Below, piece by piece: positions 15,623 through 24,184 of a stretch of DNA of 64,000 nucleotides. Position numbers and translations under genes: made by a program. The stretch is from Alphaproteobacteria bacterium (lineage in GTDB: Bacteria; Pseudomonadota; Alphaproteobacteria; Rhodobacterales; Rhodobacteraceae). Under the pieces are notes generated by a model. It was not told the origin of the DNA and did no database searches. It saw only the letters and a list, made by a program, of their open reading frames with translations. Where the stretch lies: NCBI GenBank assembly GCA_030429495.1, contig JAUIFH010000002.1, positions 434,001 through 498,000 on the forward strand, given 5' to 3'. How positions within the stretch are numbered: position 1 is the stretch's first letter; each line of letters opens with the position of its first letter.

Positions 15623-15688
15623 CGGGCGGCTTTCCGTTTCGCGCGGCATCTTGTATGCCGGCGGTAGCGGTTTCAAGGGGATACGGGA

Positions 15689-16195
15689 ATGCTCGGCTAT
15701 GTCATCGCGCAGGGGCGCGGCGCGGCGGACCTGATGCTTGCCGGTGTCGCGCAGCGGCTGCATGGCGAGGGCTGGCCGCTTGCCGGCGCCGTGCAGGTGA
15801 ATTCCGAACGCGGTGAAACGCATCCGTGCGACATGGATCTTCACGTTCTCGCCGCCGACCGAATCGTCCGGATAAGTCAGAATCTCGGCTCGCTCGCCAA
15901 GGGATGCCGGCTGGACCCTTCCGGGCTGGAACAGGCCGTCGGGCTGGTCGAAAAGGCTGTGGAGGGCGAACCGCGTCCAAGGCTTCTCATCGTCAACAAG
16001 TTCGGCAAGCAGGAAATAGATGGGCGCGGATTCCGGCCAGTGATCGGACGGGCTCTGGCCGCTGGCATCCCCGTGCTGACCGCCGTCAATGCTGCCAATC
16101 TGGCCGGGTTCGAGGGCTTTGCGCACGGCCTGGCCGAACAGGTCGCCCTTGACGAAGCGGCCATCCTCGCCTGGTGCCGGACCGCCGCCGGCTAG
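15689..16195 (+). CDS. DUF2478-family protein, molybdate/tungstate-associated
   Basis: 168 residues from ATG 15689 with AAGGGG upstream. It begins LGYVIAQGRGAADLMLAGV, the N-terminal pattern of DUF2478 proteins, and contains RLLIVNKFGKQEIDGRGFRP and GIPVLTAVNAANL. The family resembles small nucleotide-binding proteins and is often found beside Mo/W uptake genes in alphaproteobacteria; its biochemical role is not established. Here it is the gene before tupBCA, separated by 133 nt that carry a dyad, and divergent from fdhD. Confidence 0.8.
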   Translation: MLGYVIAQGRGAADLMLAGVAQRLHGEGWPLAGAVQVNSERGETHPCDMDLHVLAADRIVRISQNLGSLAKGCRLDPSGLEQAVGLVEKAVEGEPRPRLLIVNKFGKQEIDGRGFRPVIGRALAAGIPVLTAVNAANLAGFEGFAHGLAEQVALDEAAILAWCRTAAG

Positions 16196-16227
16196 GAACC
16201 TTACCGAACCTGCCCGCCGACGGATGT

Positions 16228-16284
16228 GGACATTTTGTCCCGGCGCAGAGGTCATCTTGACCGTTTTCAGGCGCATTTTGTCCC
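16228..16284. promoter_or_regulatory. Dyad plus 11-bp direct repeat upstream of tupB
   Basis: GGACA-TTT-TGTCC at 16228-16240 is a perfect 5-bp dyad. Its right part CATTTTGTCCC (16231-16241) recurs at 16274-16284, 43 bp downstream, about four helical turns, as expected for two operator sites on one face. No ModE gene is in the window, so the protein that might bind is unknown. Confidence 0.45.
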
Positions 16285-16328
16285 TCTATGGAGATCGGGA
16301 AAGTGAAGTCGGCGGGAACTGATTTGGC

Positions 16329-17033
16329 ATGAACGATATCGTCGAGGGGCTTTGGCAAGCCGCGCGGCTGGTTGTGACGCTGGATTCCGACCTTGCCGAA
16401 ATAACCCTGCGTTCGCTTCAGGTTACCGTCACCGCAACGGCCATCGCGTCGGCGATCGGCCTGCCCCTTGGGGCATGGATCGCGGTCAACCGGTTCCGTC
16501 TGCGTCGCGCCGTCATCATCATGCTGAACGCACTGATGGGCCTGCCGCCGGTGGTGGTCGGTCTCATCGTCTACGTCATCCTGTCGCGGTCCGGTCCGCT
16601 GGGGGTTTTCGGCCTGCTTTTCACGCCGACCGCGATGATCGTCGCGCAGACGATCATCATCACCCCGATCATCGCCTCGATCTCGCATCAGGCGATCCGC
16701 GAACTCTGGGCCGACTACCACGACCTCCTGATCTCGCTCCACGCGACCCGCCGGCAGCGGATCGCGACGCTTCTGTGGGATGGCCGGCGGGCACTGATGA
16801 CGGCGGCGCTGGCCGGGTTCGGCCGCGCGATCGGCGAGGTCGGCGCAATCATGATCGTCGGCGGCAATATCGACCACGCGACCCGGGTCCTGACCACCGC
16901 CATCGCGCTTGAAACCGGCAAGGGCGATTTCGGGCTGGCTCTCGCGCTCGGCTTCGTGCTCATCGCGCTCGCCATTGCCGTGAACCTTGCGCTGCACATG
17001 CTGTCGGGCACCGAGAGGGGCAGCCGATGGTAA
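16329..17033 (+). CDS. tupB: Tungstate ABC transporter, permease
   Basis: 234 residues with five to six hydrophobic segments (first about 28-50). The ABC-permease EAA-like loop reads DLLISLHATRRQRIATLLW and GFGRAIGEVGAIMIVGGN; the latter is typical of ModB/TupB permeases. TupB is favoured over ModB because the cassette order is permease-ATPase-binding protein and the binding protein is TupA-like. Tungstate uptake would feed the Mo/W cofactor of FdsA. The ATPase ATG overlaps its end by 7 nt. Confidence 0.87.
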   Translation: MNDIVEGLWQAARLVVTLDSDLAEITLRSLQVTVTATAIASAIGLPLGAWIAVNRFRLRRAVIIMLNALMGLPPVVVGLIVYVILSRSGPLGVFGLLFTPTAMIVAQTIIITPIIASISHQAIRELWADYHDLLISLHATRRQRIATLLWDGRRALMTAALAGFGRAIGEVGAIMIVGGNIDHATRVLTTAIALETGKGDFGLALALGFVLIALAIAVNLALHMLSGTERGSRW

Positions 17034-17743
17034 GCCCGATCCTTCCCCTGATGCTCGAAGACGTGGAACTGCTCCGGGGTGGCCGCCGCATTCTCGGCCC
17101 CATTACCCTGACAGTGGGCGGGGCCGGGATTACCGTCGTAATGGGACCGAACGGGGCGGGCAAGACCTCTCTCCTCAGGGCCATGCACGGGCTCGAACGG
17201 GTCAGCCGGGGGTGGGTCCTCTGGCAGGGCGAGGCAGAGGACGTCCGCGCGCGGCAGGCCTTCGTCTTCCAGACCCCCGTTCTCATGCGGCGCAGCGTGA
17301 TCGACTGCATCGCCTACCCGCTGATCCTTGACGGACGCCCGAGGCGCGAGGCGCGCAAGGCTGCGGAAAAGCAGGCCGAAGCGGTCGGTCTGGGTGTTAC
17401 GCTTTCGGCGCCGGCCAGTGTCCTTTCGGGCGGCGAGCGGCAGAAGATGGCGCTTGCCCGCGCGCTTGTCCGGTCGCCCGAGGTTCTCTTCCTCGACGAA
17501 CCTTGCGCCAATCTCGATCTGCATTCGACGGCGGAAATCGAACGCATCCTCATCGCGGCCCGCGACGATGGCACGCGCATCGTCATGTCCACGCACAATA
17601 TCGGTCAGGCCCGCCGCCTGGCCGATGACATCCTTTTCCTTTTCGACGGCCGGCTGATCGAGGCCGGCGCGAATGCGGCGTTCTTTGCCGGGCCGGGAAC
17701 GCCGGAAGCCAGAGCCCATATCAACGGAGACTTACTACCATGA
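17027..17743 (+). CDS. tupC: Tungstate ABC transporter, ATP-binding protein
   Basis: 238 residues. Walker A GPNGAGKTSLLRAM, Q-loop AFVFQTP, signature LSGGERQKMALARAL, Walker B VLFLDEPCANLD, switch His in STHNIGQARR. It energises TupB at the cytoplasmic face. Both ends overlap neighbours (start inside tupB, stop as ATGA with tupA), giving one translationally coupled unit. Confidence 0.9.
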   Translation: MVSPILPLMLEDVELLRGGRRILGPITLTVGGAGITVVMGPNGAGKTSLLRAMHGLERVSRGWVLWQGEAEDVRARQAFVFQTPVLMRRSVIDCIAYPLILDGRPRREARKAAEKQAEAVGLGVTLSAPASVLSGGERQKMALARALVRSPEVLFLDEPCANLDLHSTAEIERILIAARDDGTRIVMSTHNIGQARRLADDILFLFDGRLIEAGANAAFFAGPGTPEARAHINGDLLP

Positions 17744-18543
17744 TGTTCAAAACCGCCCTTGCCGCCTTCTCGGCGCTCTGGCTCGCGACTGCGGCCGGCG
17801 CCGAGGAGCTTAAGATGGCCGTCACCACGTCGTTCGCGAATTCCGGTCTGGCCGAAGTGCTGCTGCCCGAAATCCAGGCGGATACCGGGATCGAGGTCCA
17901 GCTTCTCGTTGTCGGCACCGGCCAGGCGCTGAAACTGGGCGAGGCTGGCGATGTCGATGCCGTTCTCGTTCACGCCAAGGCGGCCGAAGAGGCGTTCGTC
18001 GCGGCCGGCAACGCCACCCACCGGCGCGAGATCATGTATAACGACTTCATCATTGTCGGACCTTCGGCCGATGCCGCCGGTGCCGGCGGCGCCGGCAGCG
18101 CCAGCGAGGCGTTCGCGAAGATCGCCGGGACGCAGGCGCCGTTCGTCAGCCGGGGCGACGATTCCGGCACCCACAAGGCGGAACTCGCGATCTGGAAATC
18201 CGCGGGGGTGGAGCCTGCGGGCGACTGGTACCGCGCTGTCGGGCAGGGCATGGGTGCGGCGCTCAACACCGCAGCCGGGATGGATGCCTACATCTTCGCG
18301 GACCGTGCGAGCTGGCTGAACTTCGCCAATAAGGCCGGCCTCGCGCTGGTGTTCGAAGGCGATCCGGCGCTGTTCAACCAGTATGCCTATCTTCCGGTGA
18401 ACCCCGAAAAGCATGCCCACGTGAAGGGCGATGCCGCCAAGGCGCTTGAGGAGTGGCTGGTGAGCGAAAAGGCCAAGGGTCTGATCGAAGGCTATCAGAT
18501 CAACGGTCAGCAACTCTTCCACTTCAACGCGGAAGCAATGTGA
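17740..18543 (+). CDS. tupA: Tungstate ABC transporter, periplasmic binding protein
   Basis: 267 residues. Signal peptide about 1-22 (cleavage near AGAEE). The mature N-terminus reads KMAVTTSFANSGL, in which the TTS motif contacts the oxyanion in TupA proteins, and VGTGQALKLGEAGDVDAVLVHA is the second family hallmark. MYNDFIIVGP and SRGDDSGTHKAE complete the anion site. These separate TupA from ModA. Encoded last in tupBCA. A strong hairpin at 18550-18577 follows the stop. Confidence 0.93.
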   Translation: MMFKTALAAFSALWLATAAGAEELKMAVTTSFANSGLAEVLLPEIQADTGIEVQLLVVGTGQALKLGEAGDVDAVLVHAKAAEEAFVAAGNATHRREIMYNDFIIVGPSADAAGAGGAGSASEAFAKIAGTQAPFVSRGDDSGTHKAELAIWKSAGVEPAGDWYRAVGQGMGAALNTAAGMDAYIFADRASWLNFANKAGLALVFEGDPALFNQYAYLPVNPEKHAHVKGDAAKALEEWLVSEKAKGLIEGYQINGQQLFHFNAEAM

Positions 18544-18549
18544 CACGGG

Positions 18550-18577
18550 CGGCGCGGCGGGATAGCCCGCCGCGCCG
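18550..18577 (+). terminator. Candidate terminator hairpin after tupA
   Basis: Twelve-bp GC stem (arms GGCGCGGCGGG at 18551-18561 and CCCGCCGCGCC at 18566-18576, plus a closing C-G pair) with a 4-nt ATAG loop, beginning 7 nt after the tupA stop. Only GTTCTC follows, no real T-run. Lies between convergent genes. Confidence 0.6.
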
Positions 18578-18687
18578 TTCTCGGGTCAGGGAGTATGACG
18601 AGGGGCAGCATTGCGGACGAAGCTGTCATTGCGGTCGCTTACCAGCGTGCGCGATACCCCATTTCCCACGATCAGTTCCTATACTTA

Positions 18688-19521
18688 TTAGCCTTTGATC
18701 GCCGTCCGCCACGCCGCGGGGGTTGTCCCGGTGCCGGACTTGAAGGTGCGGGTGAAATGGCTCTGGCTGGAGAAGCCGCAGGCGAGGGCGACCTCGAGGA
18801 CCGGGTCCGTGCCGCGTAGCAGTGACTTAGCGCGATCGATGCGCCGTTCGGTGATCCAGGCGTGGAGCGGTATCCCGCGAGATGCCCGAAACATGCGATG
18901 GAGGTGGAACGGCGAGAGAGCCGTCAGCGCAGCGAAATCGGACAAGCGGATCGCCTCATCAAGATGCGCTTCGATCCATTCGTCGATGCGGCGCAGGATA
19001 TGTGGGGATAGCCCGCCGCGGAGCGGCACCTTGCGCGCTCCGAGCCGCGCGACGATCTCGGACAGCGCCGTGTCGGCCAACAGGACGTCACCCGCGGACG
19101 CTGCCCGGGCGAGCGCGGCGAGTGGTGCGGCAAGGTGCGGCATGTCGGCGAAGGTGATCTCCGGCACGTCGAGCCGGCGCGCGTCGCAATCGTGCGTTCG
19201 GGCGAAGTCAGCGCGGAGTCGGTCGTCGGGAAGATAGAGGTGGGCGAAGCGGTGGGGCGTCGTGATCTCCCACTCCGAGGGCTGTCCGTCTGGGAAGACG
19301 CAGACCGCGCCGGGCCAGCCACTGGCACCGGCACCGTCCAACCGCCGGGTGCCGGTACCCCCGGCGAGGTAAAGGCTGAAGGCATGGCCTCGCGGCGCCT
19401 CGTAAGAGACACGGTCGTTGCGGTTCTCCCAGACCGTGACGCCCCGTCCCCCGCCCAGATCGAGCGTGGCGGCCGCTGTCGCGACCGGGGAACTTTCAAG
19501 GAAATCGCGCACCGAGGCCAT
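18688..19521 (-). CDS. AraC-family transcriptional regulator
   Basis: Start taken at ATG 19521 (MASVRDFLESS), 277 residues; upstream in-frame codons to 19647 lie in the divergent promoter region. The N-terminal half is a cupin-like sensor region (about 25-130). The C-terminal double helix-turn-helix spans about 175-275, with LSDFAALTALSPFHLHRMFR and VLEVALACGFSSQSHFTRTF followed by GTTPAAWR. Divergent from an EamA exporter 116 nt away, which is its most likely target; the effector is unknown. Confidence 0.88.
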   Translation of the reverse strand: MASVRDFLESSPVATAAATLDLGGGRGVTVWENRNDRVSYEAPRGHAFSLYLAGGTGTRRLDGAGASGWPGAVCVFPDGQPSEWEITTPHRFAHLYLPDDRLRADFARTHDCDARRLDVPEITFADMPHLAAPLAALARAASAGDVLLADTALSEIVARLGARKVPLRGGLSPHILRRIDEWIEAHLDEAIRLSDFAALTALSPFHLHRMFRASRGIPLHAWITERRIDRAKSLLRGTDPVLEVALACGFSSQSHFTRTFKSGTGTTPAAWRTAIKG

Positions 19522-19637
19522 GAGGTCTTTTAAGCCTATCGTGATCGGTCGGGAATGCCGGGCCGGCACTTCACCGCAAGATCGTGCAAAGGCACCGTGC
19601 GGGTAAAGCGTAGATGGCGCGGCACAGGAGCCGCCCA

Positions 19638-20498
19638 ATGACCACACCCGTCCTTTTCGCCGCTACAATCCTCATTTGGGGAACAACCTGGATCGCCATT
19701 GCCGCGCAAGTTGGCGCGGTACCCGTCGCCGTATCGGTCTTCTACCGCTTCGCGCTGGCGGGGGTGCTGATGCTTGCTGTGCTCGCCGCACTCGACCGAT
19801 TGCGGAGCCCCGCGGTCTGGCGGTTCGTGGTCGTGCAGGCGCTTTGTCTCTTTTGCCTGAACTTCCTGGCGCTCTACACCGCGACCTCCCTCGTGCCGTC
19901 GGGCCTCGTCTCGGTGATCTTCTCGCTCGCCTCGATCTTCAATGCGGTGAACGCGCGAATCTTCTTCGGCGACCGGATCAGCCGGCAGACGGTACTCGCC
20001 GGCGCGCTCGGGGTGGCGGGACTCGCTTGCCTCTTCTGGCCCGACATCGACATCACGGCGGGCGCATCGACGCTGCGCGGGATCGGCTGGGCGGTGCTTG
20101 GCACCCTGATCTTTTCCTGGGGGAATATGGCCTCACGGCAGAACACGCACCTCGGCATCACGCCGATGACGGCAAATGCCTGGGGCATGGGGATCGGGGC
20201 GCTCTGCCTCCTCGCCATCCTTTTCGCGACGGGCCAACCGCTGGTCCTCCCGCGGGGCGGCATCTACTGGACGGCGCTCGTCTACCTGTCGGTCATCGGA
20301 TCCATCATCGGGTTCACGACTTACTTGATGCTAGTCGGCCGCATCGGATCGGCCAAAGCGGGCTACGCCACGGTCCTCTTCCCCATCGTAGCACTCACCC
20401 TCTCGACGCTCTTCGAAGGCTACGAATGGACCACCCTGTCCATCCTCGGCGTCATCCTCGCTGGGCTCGGGAATGTGGTCATGTTCAGGCGGCGATGA
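19638..20498 (+). CDS. EamA/RhaT-family (DMT) transporter
   Basis: ATG 19638 has AGGAG in good position, giving 286 residues. About ten hydrophobic helices form two EamA repeats: the first includes ILIWGTTWIAIAAQVG and VPSGLVSVIFSLASIF, the second GWAVLGTLIFSWGNMASRQ and GYATVLFPIVALTLSTLFEGY. Proteins of this type export metabolites or amino acids across the inner membrane. The divergent AraC gene probably controls it. Substrate cannot be told. Confidence 0.88.
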   Translation: MTTPVLFAATILIWGTTWIAIAAQVGAVPVAVSVFYRFALAGVLMLAVLAALDRLRSPAVWRFVVVQALCLFCLNFLALYTATSLVPSGLVSVIFSLASIFNAVNARIFFGDRISRQTVLAGALGVAGLACLFWPDIDITAGASTLRGIGWAVLGTLIFSWGNMASRQNTHLGITPMTANAWGMGIGALCLLAILFATGQPLVLPRGGIYWTALVYLSVIGSIIGFTTYLMLVGRIGSAKAGYATVLFPIVALTLSTLFEGYEWTTLSILGVILAGLGNVVMFRRR

Positions 20499-20576
20499 GG
20501 TACGGGAAACGCTGGGTTAGAGGAGGGAGTTTCGGGCTCCTAGCAGACCTTCGACCGTCTGGCTGCTTCACTGGCC

Positions 20577-22274
20577 CTACCCCGGAATGATTTCGAACTT
20601 CGCGACATCGACCATGCCCCGGTCGGTGATCTTCAGCGCGGGAATGACCGGCAGCGCGAGGAAGGCGAGCTGGAGGAACGGCTCCTCCAGCGTCACGCCA
20701 AGGGTCCGGGCCGCCGACCGCAGCGCGACGAGCTGGTCGCGCACCGTCTCGAACGGATCTAGGCTCATCAGGCCCGCCACCGGCAGTGCGAGTTCGGCGA
20801 GCACCTTGCCACCCTCTGCCACGACAAAGCCGCCCTCGATCTCCGACAGCCTGTTGGCCGCCAGCGCCATGTCGCAATAATCCGCGCCCACGACCGCGAT
20901 ATTGTGATGGTCATGGCAGACGGTTGAAGCGATCGCGCCGGACTTCAGGCCGAAGCCTTTCACGAAGCCGGTCGCGATATTGCCGTTCTTTCCGTGCCGC
21001 TCCACCACCGCGATCCGGATCAGGTCGCGCGCGGGATCGGGGCGCTTGTCGCCGTCCTCGATGGCGATTTCCTCGTGCAGATGTTCGGTGATGATCTTGC
21101 CTTCGATGATCCCGATCACGTCGGTTTCGCTGCGGTTGGCGCGGGTGCGGAAATCCTCCGCCCGCACCACGGGCGCCTTCACCGATTGCCGCCCGACCGG
21201 GGGGATGACCTCGCGCGCGGCGAAAGCGGCGGCGTCAACAGGCCGCCCGCCGCAAAGGACGATCTGCGCATGGCATCCTTCCAGTGTGTCGAGCGCGACG
21301 ATATCGGCACGCCGGCCCGGCGCGATCAGGCCGCGATCCCTCAGCCCGAAGGCCTCCGCCGCCGAGAGCGACGCCGCGCGGTAGACGGCGAGCGGCGGAC
21401 AGCCCCGCGCGATCAGGGTCCGTATCATGTAGTCGAGATGCCCATGCTCCGCGATGTCGAGCGGATTGCGGTCGTCCGTGCACAGGCACATATAGGCGGA
21501 GGTCACATCGGTCAGGACCGGGGCCAGCGCCTCAAGGTCCTTCGAGACGGAGCCTTCGCGGATCAGGACGCGCATCCCCTTGCACAGCTTCTCTAGCGCT
21601 TCCTCTGCTGTCGTTGCCTCATGCTCCGTGCGGATGCCGGCGGTTATATAGGCGTTCAGGTCGCGGCCCGAAAGCTGCGGGCAGTGGCCGTCGATATGGC
21701 CGCCCGCGAAGAGGTTCAGCTTGGCCATCACGGCAGGGTCGCGATGGATCACGCCGGGATAGTTCATGAACTCCGCCAGCCCGATGCCGGACGCGTGGCC
21801 CATCAGAGGGCGAAGATCCTCCGCTTCAATCTGTGCGCCGGCGGTCTCCATATGCGTCGACGGCACGCAGGAGGAAAGTTGCACCCGGATATCCATCACG
21901 GTATGCCGGCTCGCCTCCTGGAAATACCGGATGCCCGCGACGCCAATGACGTTGGCGATCTCATGCGGGTCGCAGATCGCGGTCGTGATCCCGCGCGGAG
22001 CGACGCAGCGGTCGAACTCGTAGGGGGTGACGAGCGAGCTTTCGATATGCAGATGCGTATCGATGAAGCCCGGCACGAGGATGAGGCCAGTCACGTCGAG
22101 GACCTCGGTGCCGTCATAGTCAGCGCCGATACCGACGATCGTGTCGCCCGCGATCGCAACATCGCCGTCGATCATCGCTCCGGTCACGAGGTCGAAGACC
22201 CGGCCCCCGCGCAGCACCAGATCGGCCGGCTCGTCCCCGCGTCCCGCCGCGATCCTCCTTTCAAGCTCCGCCAT
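20577..22274 (-). CDS. ade: Adenine deaminase
   Basis: 565 residues, the normal length for bacterial Ade of the amidohydrolase superfamily. It converts adenine to hypoxanthine and ammonia. Metal-binding motifs are intact: [12 protein letters not shown] (HxH), [20 protein letters not shown] and [18 protein letters not shown]. The C-terminal domain shows [12 protein letters not shown] and [14 protein letters not shown], typical of adenine deaminase rather than dihydroorotase. It stands 65 nt downstream of an Lrp/AsnC gene in the same direction and may share its transcript; otherwise a stand-alone purine-salvage gene. Confidence 0.95.
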   Translation of the reverse strand: MAELERRIAAGRGDEPADLVLRGGRVFDLVTGAMIDGDVAIAGDTIVGIGADYDGTEVLDVTGLILVPGFIDTHLHIESSLVTPYEFDRCVAPRGITTAICDPHEIANVIGVAGIRYFQEASRHTVMDIRVQLSSCVPSTHMETAGAQIEAEDLRPLMGHASGIGLAEFMNYPGVIHRDPAVMAKLNLFAGGHIDGHCPQLSGRDLNAYITAGIRTEHEATTAEEALEKLCKGMRVLIREGSVSKDLEALAPVLTDVTSAYMCLCTDDRNPLDIAEHGHLDYMIRTLIARGCPPLAVYRAASLSAAEAFGLRDRGLIAPGRRADIVALDTLEGCHAQIVLCGGRPVDAAAFAAREVIPPVGRQSVKAPVVRAEDFRTRANRSETDVIGIIEGKIITEHLHEEIAIEDGDKRPDPARDLIRIAVVERHGKNGNIATGFVKGFGLKSGAIASTVCHDHHNIAVVGADYCDMALAANRLSEIEGGFVVAEGGKVLAELALPVAGLMSLDPFETVRDQLVALRSAARTLGVTLEEPFLQLAFLALPVIPALKITDRGMVDVAKFEIIPG

Positions 22275-22339
22275 CTCGTCCTCCGTCGTCGTTCAGCCGC
22301 CACAAGACCCCCAACGGCGGTGACAGTCCAGTGCGGGCG

Positions 22340-22810
22340 TCAGTCCTGAAGGCTGACGGCCATGCCGACCTTCACCCGATCCATGACGATCGAGGTCTTG
22401 AACTTGCTCACCTCGGGTGTCCCGAAAAAGTTATCCTGCGTGAAGCGGCGGTATTCCCCGATATCGCGGACCACGAGGATCAGAGTGAAATCGGCCTCTC
22501 CGGTCGTGTAGTAGCATTGCTGCACCAGCGGCGCGGCGCGCATCCGTCGCTTGAAACTGTCGAGCACGGCGAGGTTTTCCCGCTCGAGCGAAACTTCCAC
22601 GATGATCGTCATGTCGCGCCCGACCGCGCCGGGGTCGATGAGGGCAATCTCGGCCTCAACGACACCGCCATCACGCAGCTTCTTCAGTCGCTTCTGCACG
22701 GCAGCCGGCGAGAGGCCGAGCCGCTCGCTGAGTTGCTCGGCGGTCTGCCGGCAATTGTGCTGGAGAAGGTCGAGAAGTCGGATATCGAATGTATCAAGGG
22801 CGTGGGGCAT
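22340..22810 (-). CDS. Lrp/AsnC-family transcriptional regulator
   Basis: ATG 22810 with GGAG upstream gives 156 residues (upstream in-frame codons are not needed). N-terminal helix-turn-helix: FDIRLLDLLQHNCRQTAEQL and RLGLSPAAVQKRLKKLRDGG. The C-terminal half is the RAM/ligand-binding domain with YYTTGEADFTLILVVRD. Such regulators sense amino acids. It is divergent from the dpaL-M24-EutA-like cassette across 183 nt, so it probably regulates that cassette in response to its amino-acid substrate. Confidence 0.92.
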   Translation of the reverse strand: MPHALDTFDIRLLDLLQHNCRQTAEQLSERLGLSPAAVQKRLKKLRDGGVVEAEIALIDPGAVGRDMTIIVEVSLERENLAVLDSFKRRMRAAPLVQQCYYTTGEADFTLILVVRDIGEYRRFTQDNFFGTPEVSKFKTSIVMDRVKVGMAVSLQD

Positions 22811-22993
22811 TGGGTGCTCCGTTCTTGCTGGCCGCGACCGCCGCTGCTGAGATATGTCACATTTTTCGGCGCGGTTTGATCTGTATTGGACGAAAATCGG
22901 CGCAAAGGCGCTACTTCTTTCTGAAATTCCGATAGCAATCTCCTGTATCCCTGATCTGGACATGGGGCCGTTCCGGCGCAGGAGGGTGAGGCA

Positions 22994-24184
22994 ATGACGA
23001 TCCGGTTCGATGCGGCAAAGGTCCGGCATGTCCATCCCACGCGCCGCGCGGGGCAGGCGACCTCCACAGTTCTCACGCCCGAAGATTTCGCGACGGCCAG
23101 TGCCGAAATCCGGCTATGGCCCGGCTATACTGCGACGCCGCTGCATCGGCTTGACGGCCTAGCATCTGCGTTGCAACTCGGCGCGGTCTTCTACAAGGAC
23201 GAGGGGCCGCGCTTTGGCCTTGGCAGTTTCAAGGCGCTTGGCGGGGCCTATGCAGCCGTGCGGTTGCTGGCGCGGGAACTGTCGCGCCGCACGGGCCGCC
23301 TCATCACTCCGGCCGATATCCGCAGCGGTGCGCTGGGGGAAGAGGTGGCAGGGATCACGCTCACGTCTGCCACCGACGGCAATCATGGCCGCTCGCTCGC
23401 CTGGGGCGCGCAGATGTTCGGTGCGCCCTGCCGCATTTATGTCCACCACGAGGTCAGTCCGGGCCGCATCGCGGCGATGGAGGCGTTCGGCGCGACCGTG
23501 GTCGTCGTTGACGGCGACTATGACGAGTCGGTCCGGCGGACGCGCGAGGATGCCGAAGCGAACGGCTGGTTCGTCGTCTCCGACACCTCGTGGGAGGGCT
23601 ACACCGACCCGCCGCGCGACGTGATGGCCGGCTATGGCGTGATGTCGGGCGAGATCGTCGATGCACTTGCCGCACCGCCGAGTCACGTGTTTCTTCAGGG
23701 CGGGGTCGGTGGCCTTGCCGCCTCGGTCGCGGCGGCCTTCCGGCAGTACTGGGGTCGGGATGCCCCCCGCGTCGTGATTGTGGAGCCTGAGCTTGCCGCC
23801 TGCCTTTACGAAAGCGCGAAAACGGGCGATGCCCGGACCGTCGCGATCGGGGAAGAGACCGTCATGGCGGGGCTTTCATGCGGCGAACCTTCCGCCCTCG
23901 CATGGGAAATCCTCGCCGAGGAAGCGTCGGATTTCGTGACGATCCCGGATGACTTCGTGGCGCCCACGATGCGCCTCCTCGCGCGCCCCGAGGGTGGGGA
24001 TGCGCGGATCGAGGCGGGCGAAAGCGGTGTCGCGGGGCTCGCCGCCGTCATTGCCGCCTCGGGCGACGCGGAACTGCGCGCGGCGCTTGGGCTGAATGAG
24101 GGATCGACCGTTCTGGCGATCGGCTCGGAGGGCGTGACAGATCCCGACATCTATGCCCGCATCATGGCCGGGGCTGCGCGATGA
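22994..24184 (+). CDS. dpaL: Diaminopropionate ammonia-lyase
   Basis: PLP enzyme of fold type II that splits 2,3-diaminopropionate into pyruvate and ammonia. 396 residues, ATG 22994 preceded by AGGAGGG. The PLP lysine is Lys80 in FGLGSFKALGGAYA; SATDGNHGRSLAWGAQ is the PLP-phosphate/substrate loop, and SWEGYTDPPRDVMAGYG is characteristic of DpaL rather than threonine deaminase; LQGGVGGLAAS is the glycine loop. Starts a three-gene operon (4-nt overlap with the M24 gene). In this setting its true substrate may be a related diamino acid, as with the PLP lyase EutB in ectoine loci. Confidence 0.87.
   Translation: MTIRFDAAKVRHVHPTRRAGQATSTVLTPEDFATASAEIRLWPGYTATPLHRLDGLASALQLGAVFYKDEGPRFGLGSFKALGGAYAAVRLLARELSRRTGRLITPADIRSGALGEEVAGITLTSATDGNHGRSLAWGAQMFGAPCRIYVHHEVSPGRIAAMEAFGATVVVVDGDYDESVRRTREDAEANGWFVVSDTSWEGYTDPPRDVMAGYGVMSGEIVDALAAPPSHVFLQGGVGGLAASVAAAFRQYWGRDAPRVVIVEPELAACLYESAKTGDARTVAIGEETVMAGLSCGEPSALAWEILAEEASDFVTIPDDFVAPTMRLLARPEGGDARIEAGESGVAGLAAVIAASGDAELRAALGLNEGSTVLAIGSEGVTDPDIYARIMAGAAR

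Noticed and set aside
15661-15671. GGCGGTAGCGG, resembling the ops/JUMPstart element (GGCGGTAGCGTG)
   Set aside because: It lies just before the DUF2478-tup genes, not a polysaccharide operon, and the last bases differ; likely chance.
15623-16276. N-terminal extension of fdhD in the open frame
   Set aside because: This part is antisense to the DUF2478 gene, and FdhD homology begins at about residue 1 of the shorter start.
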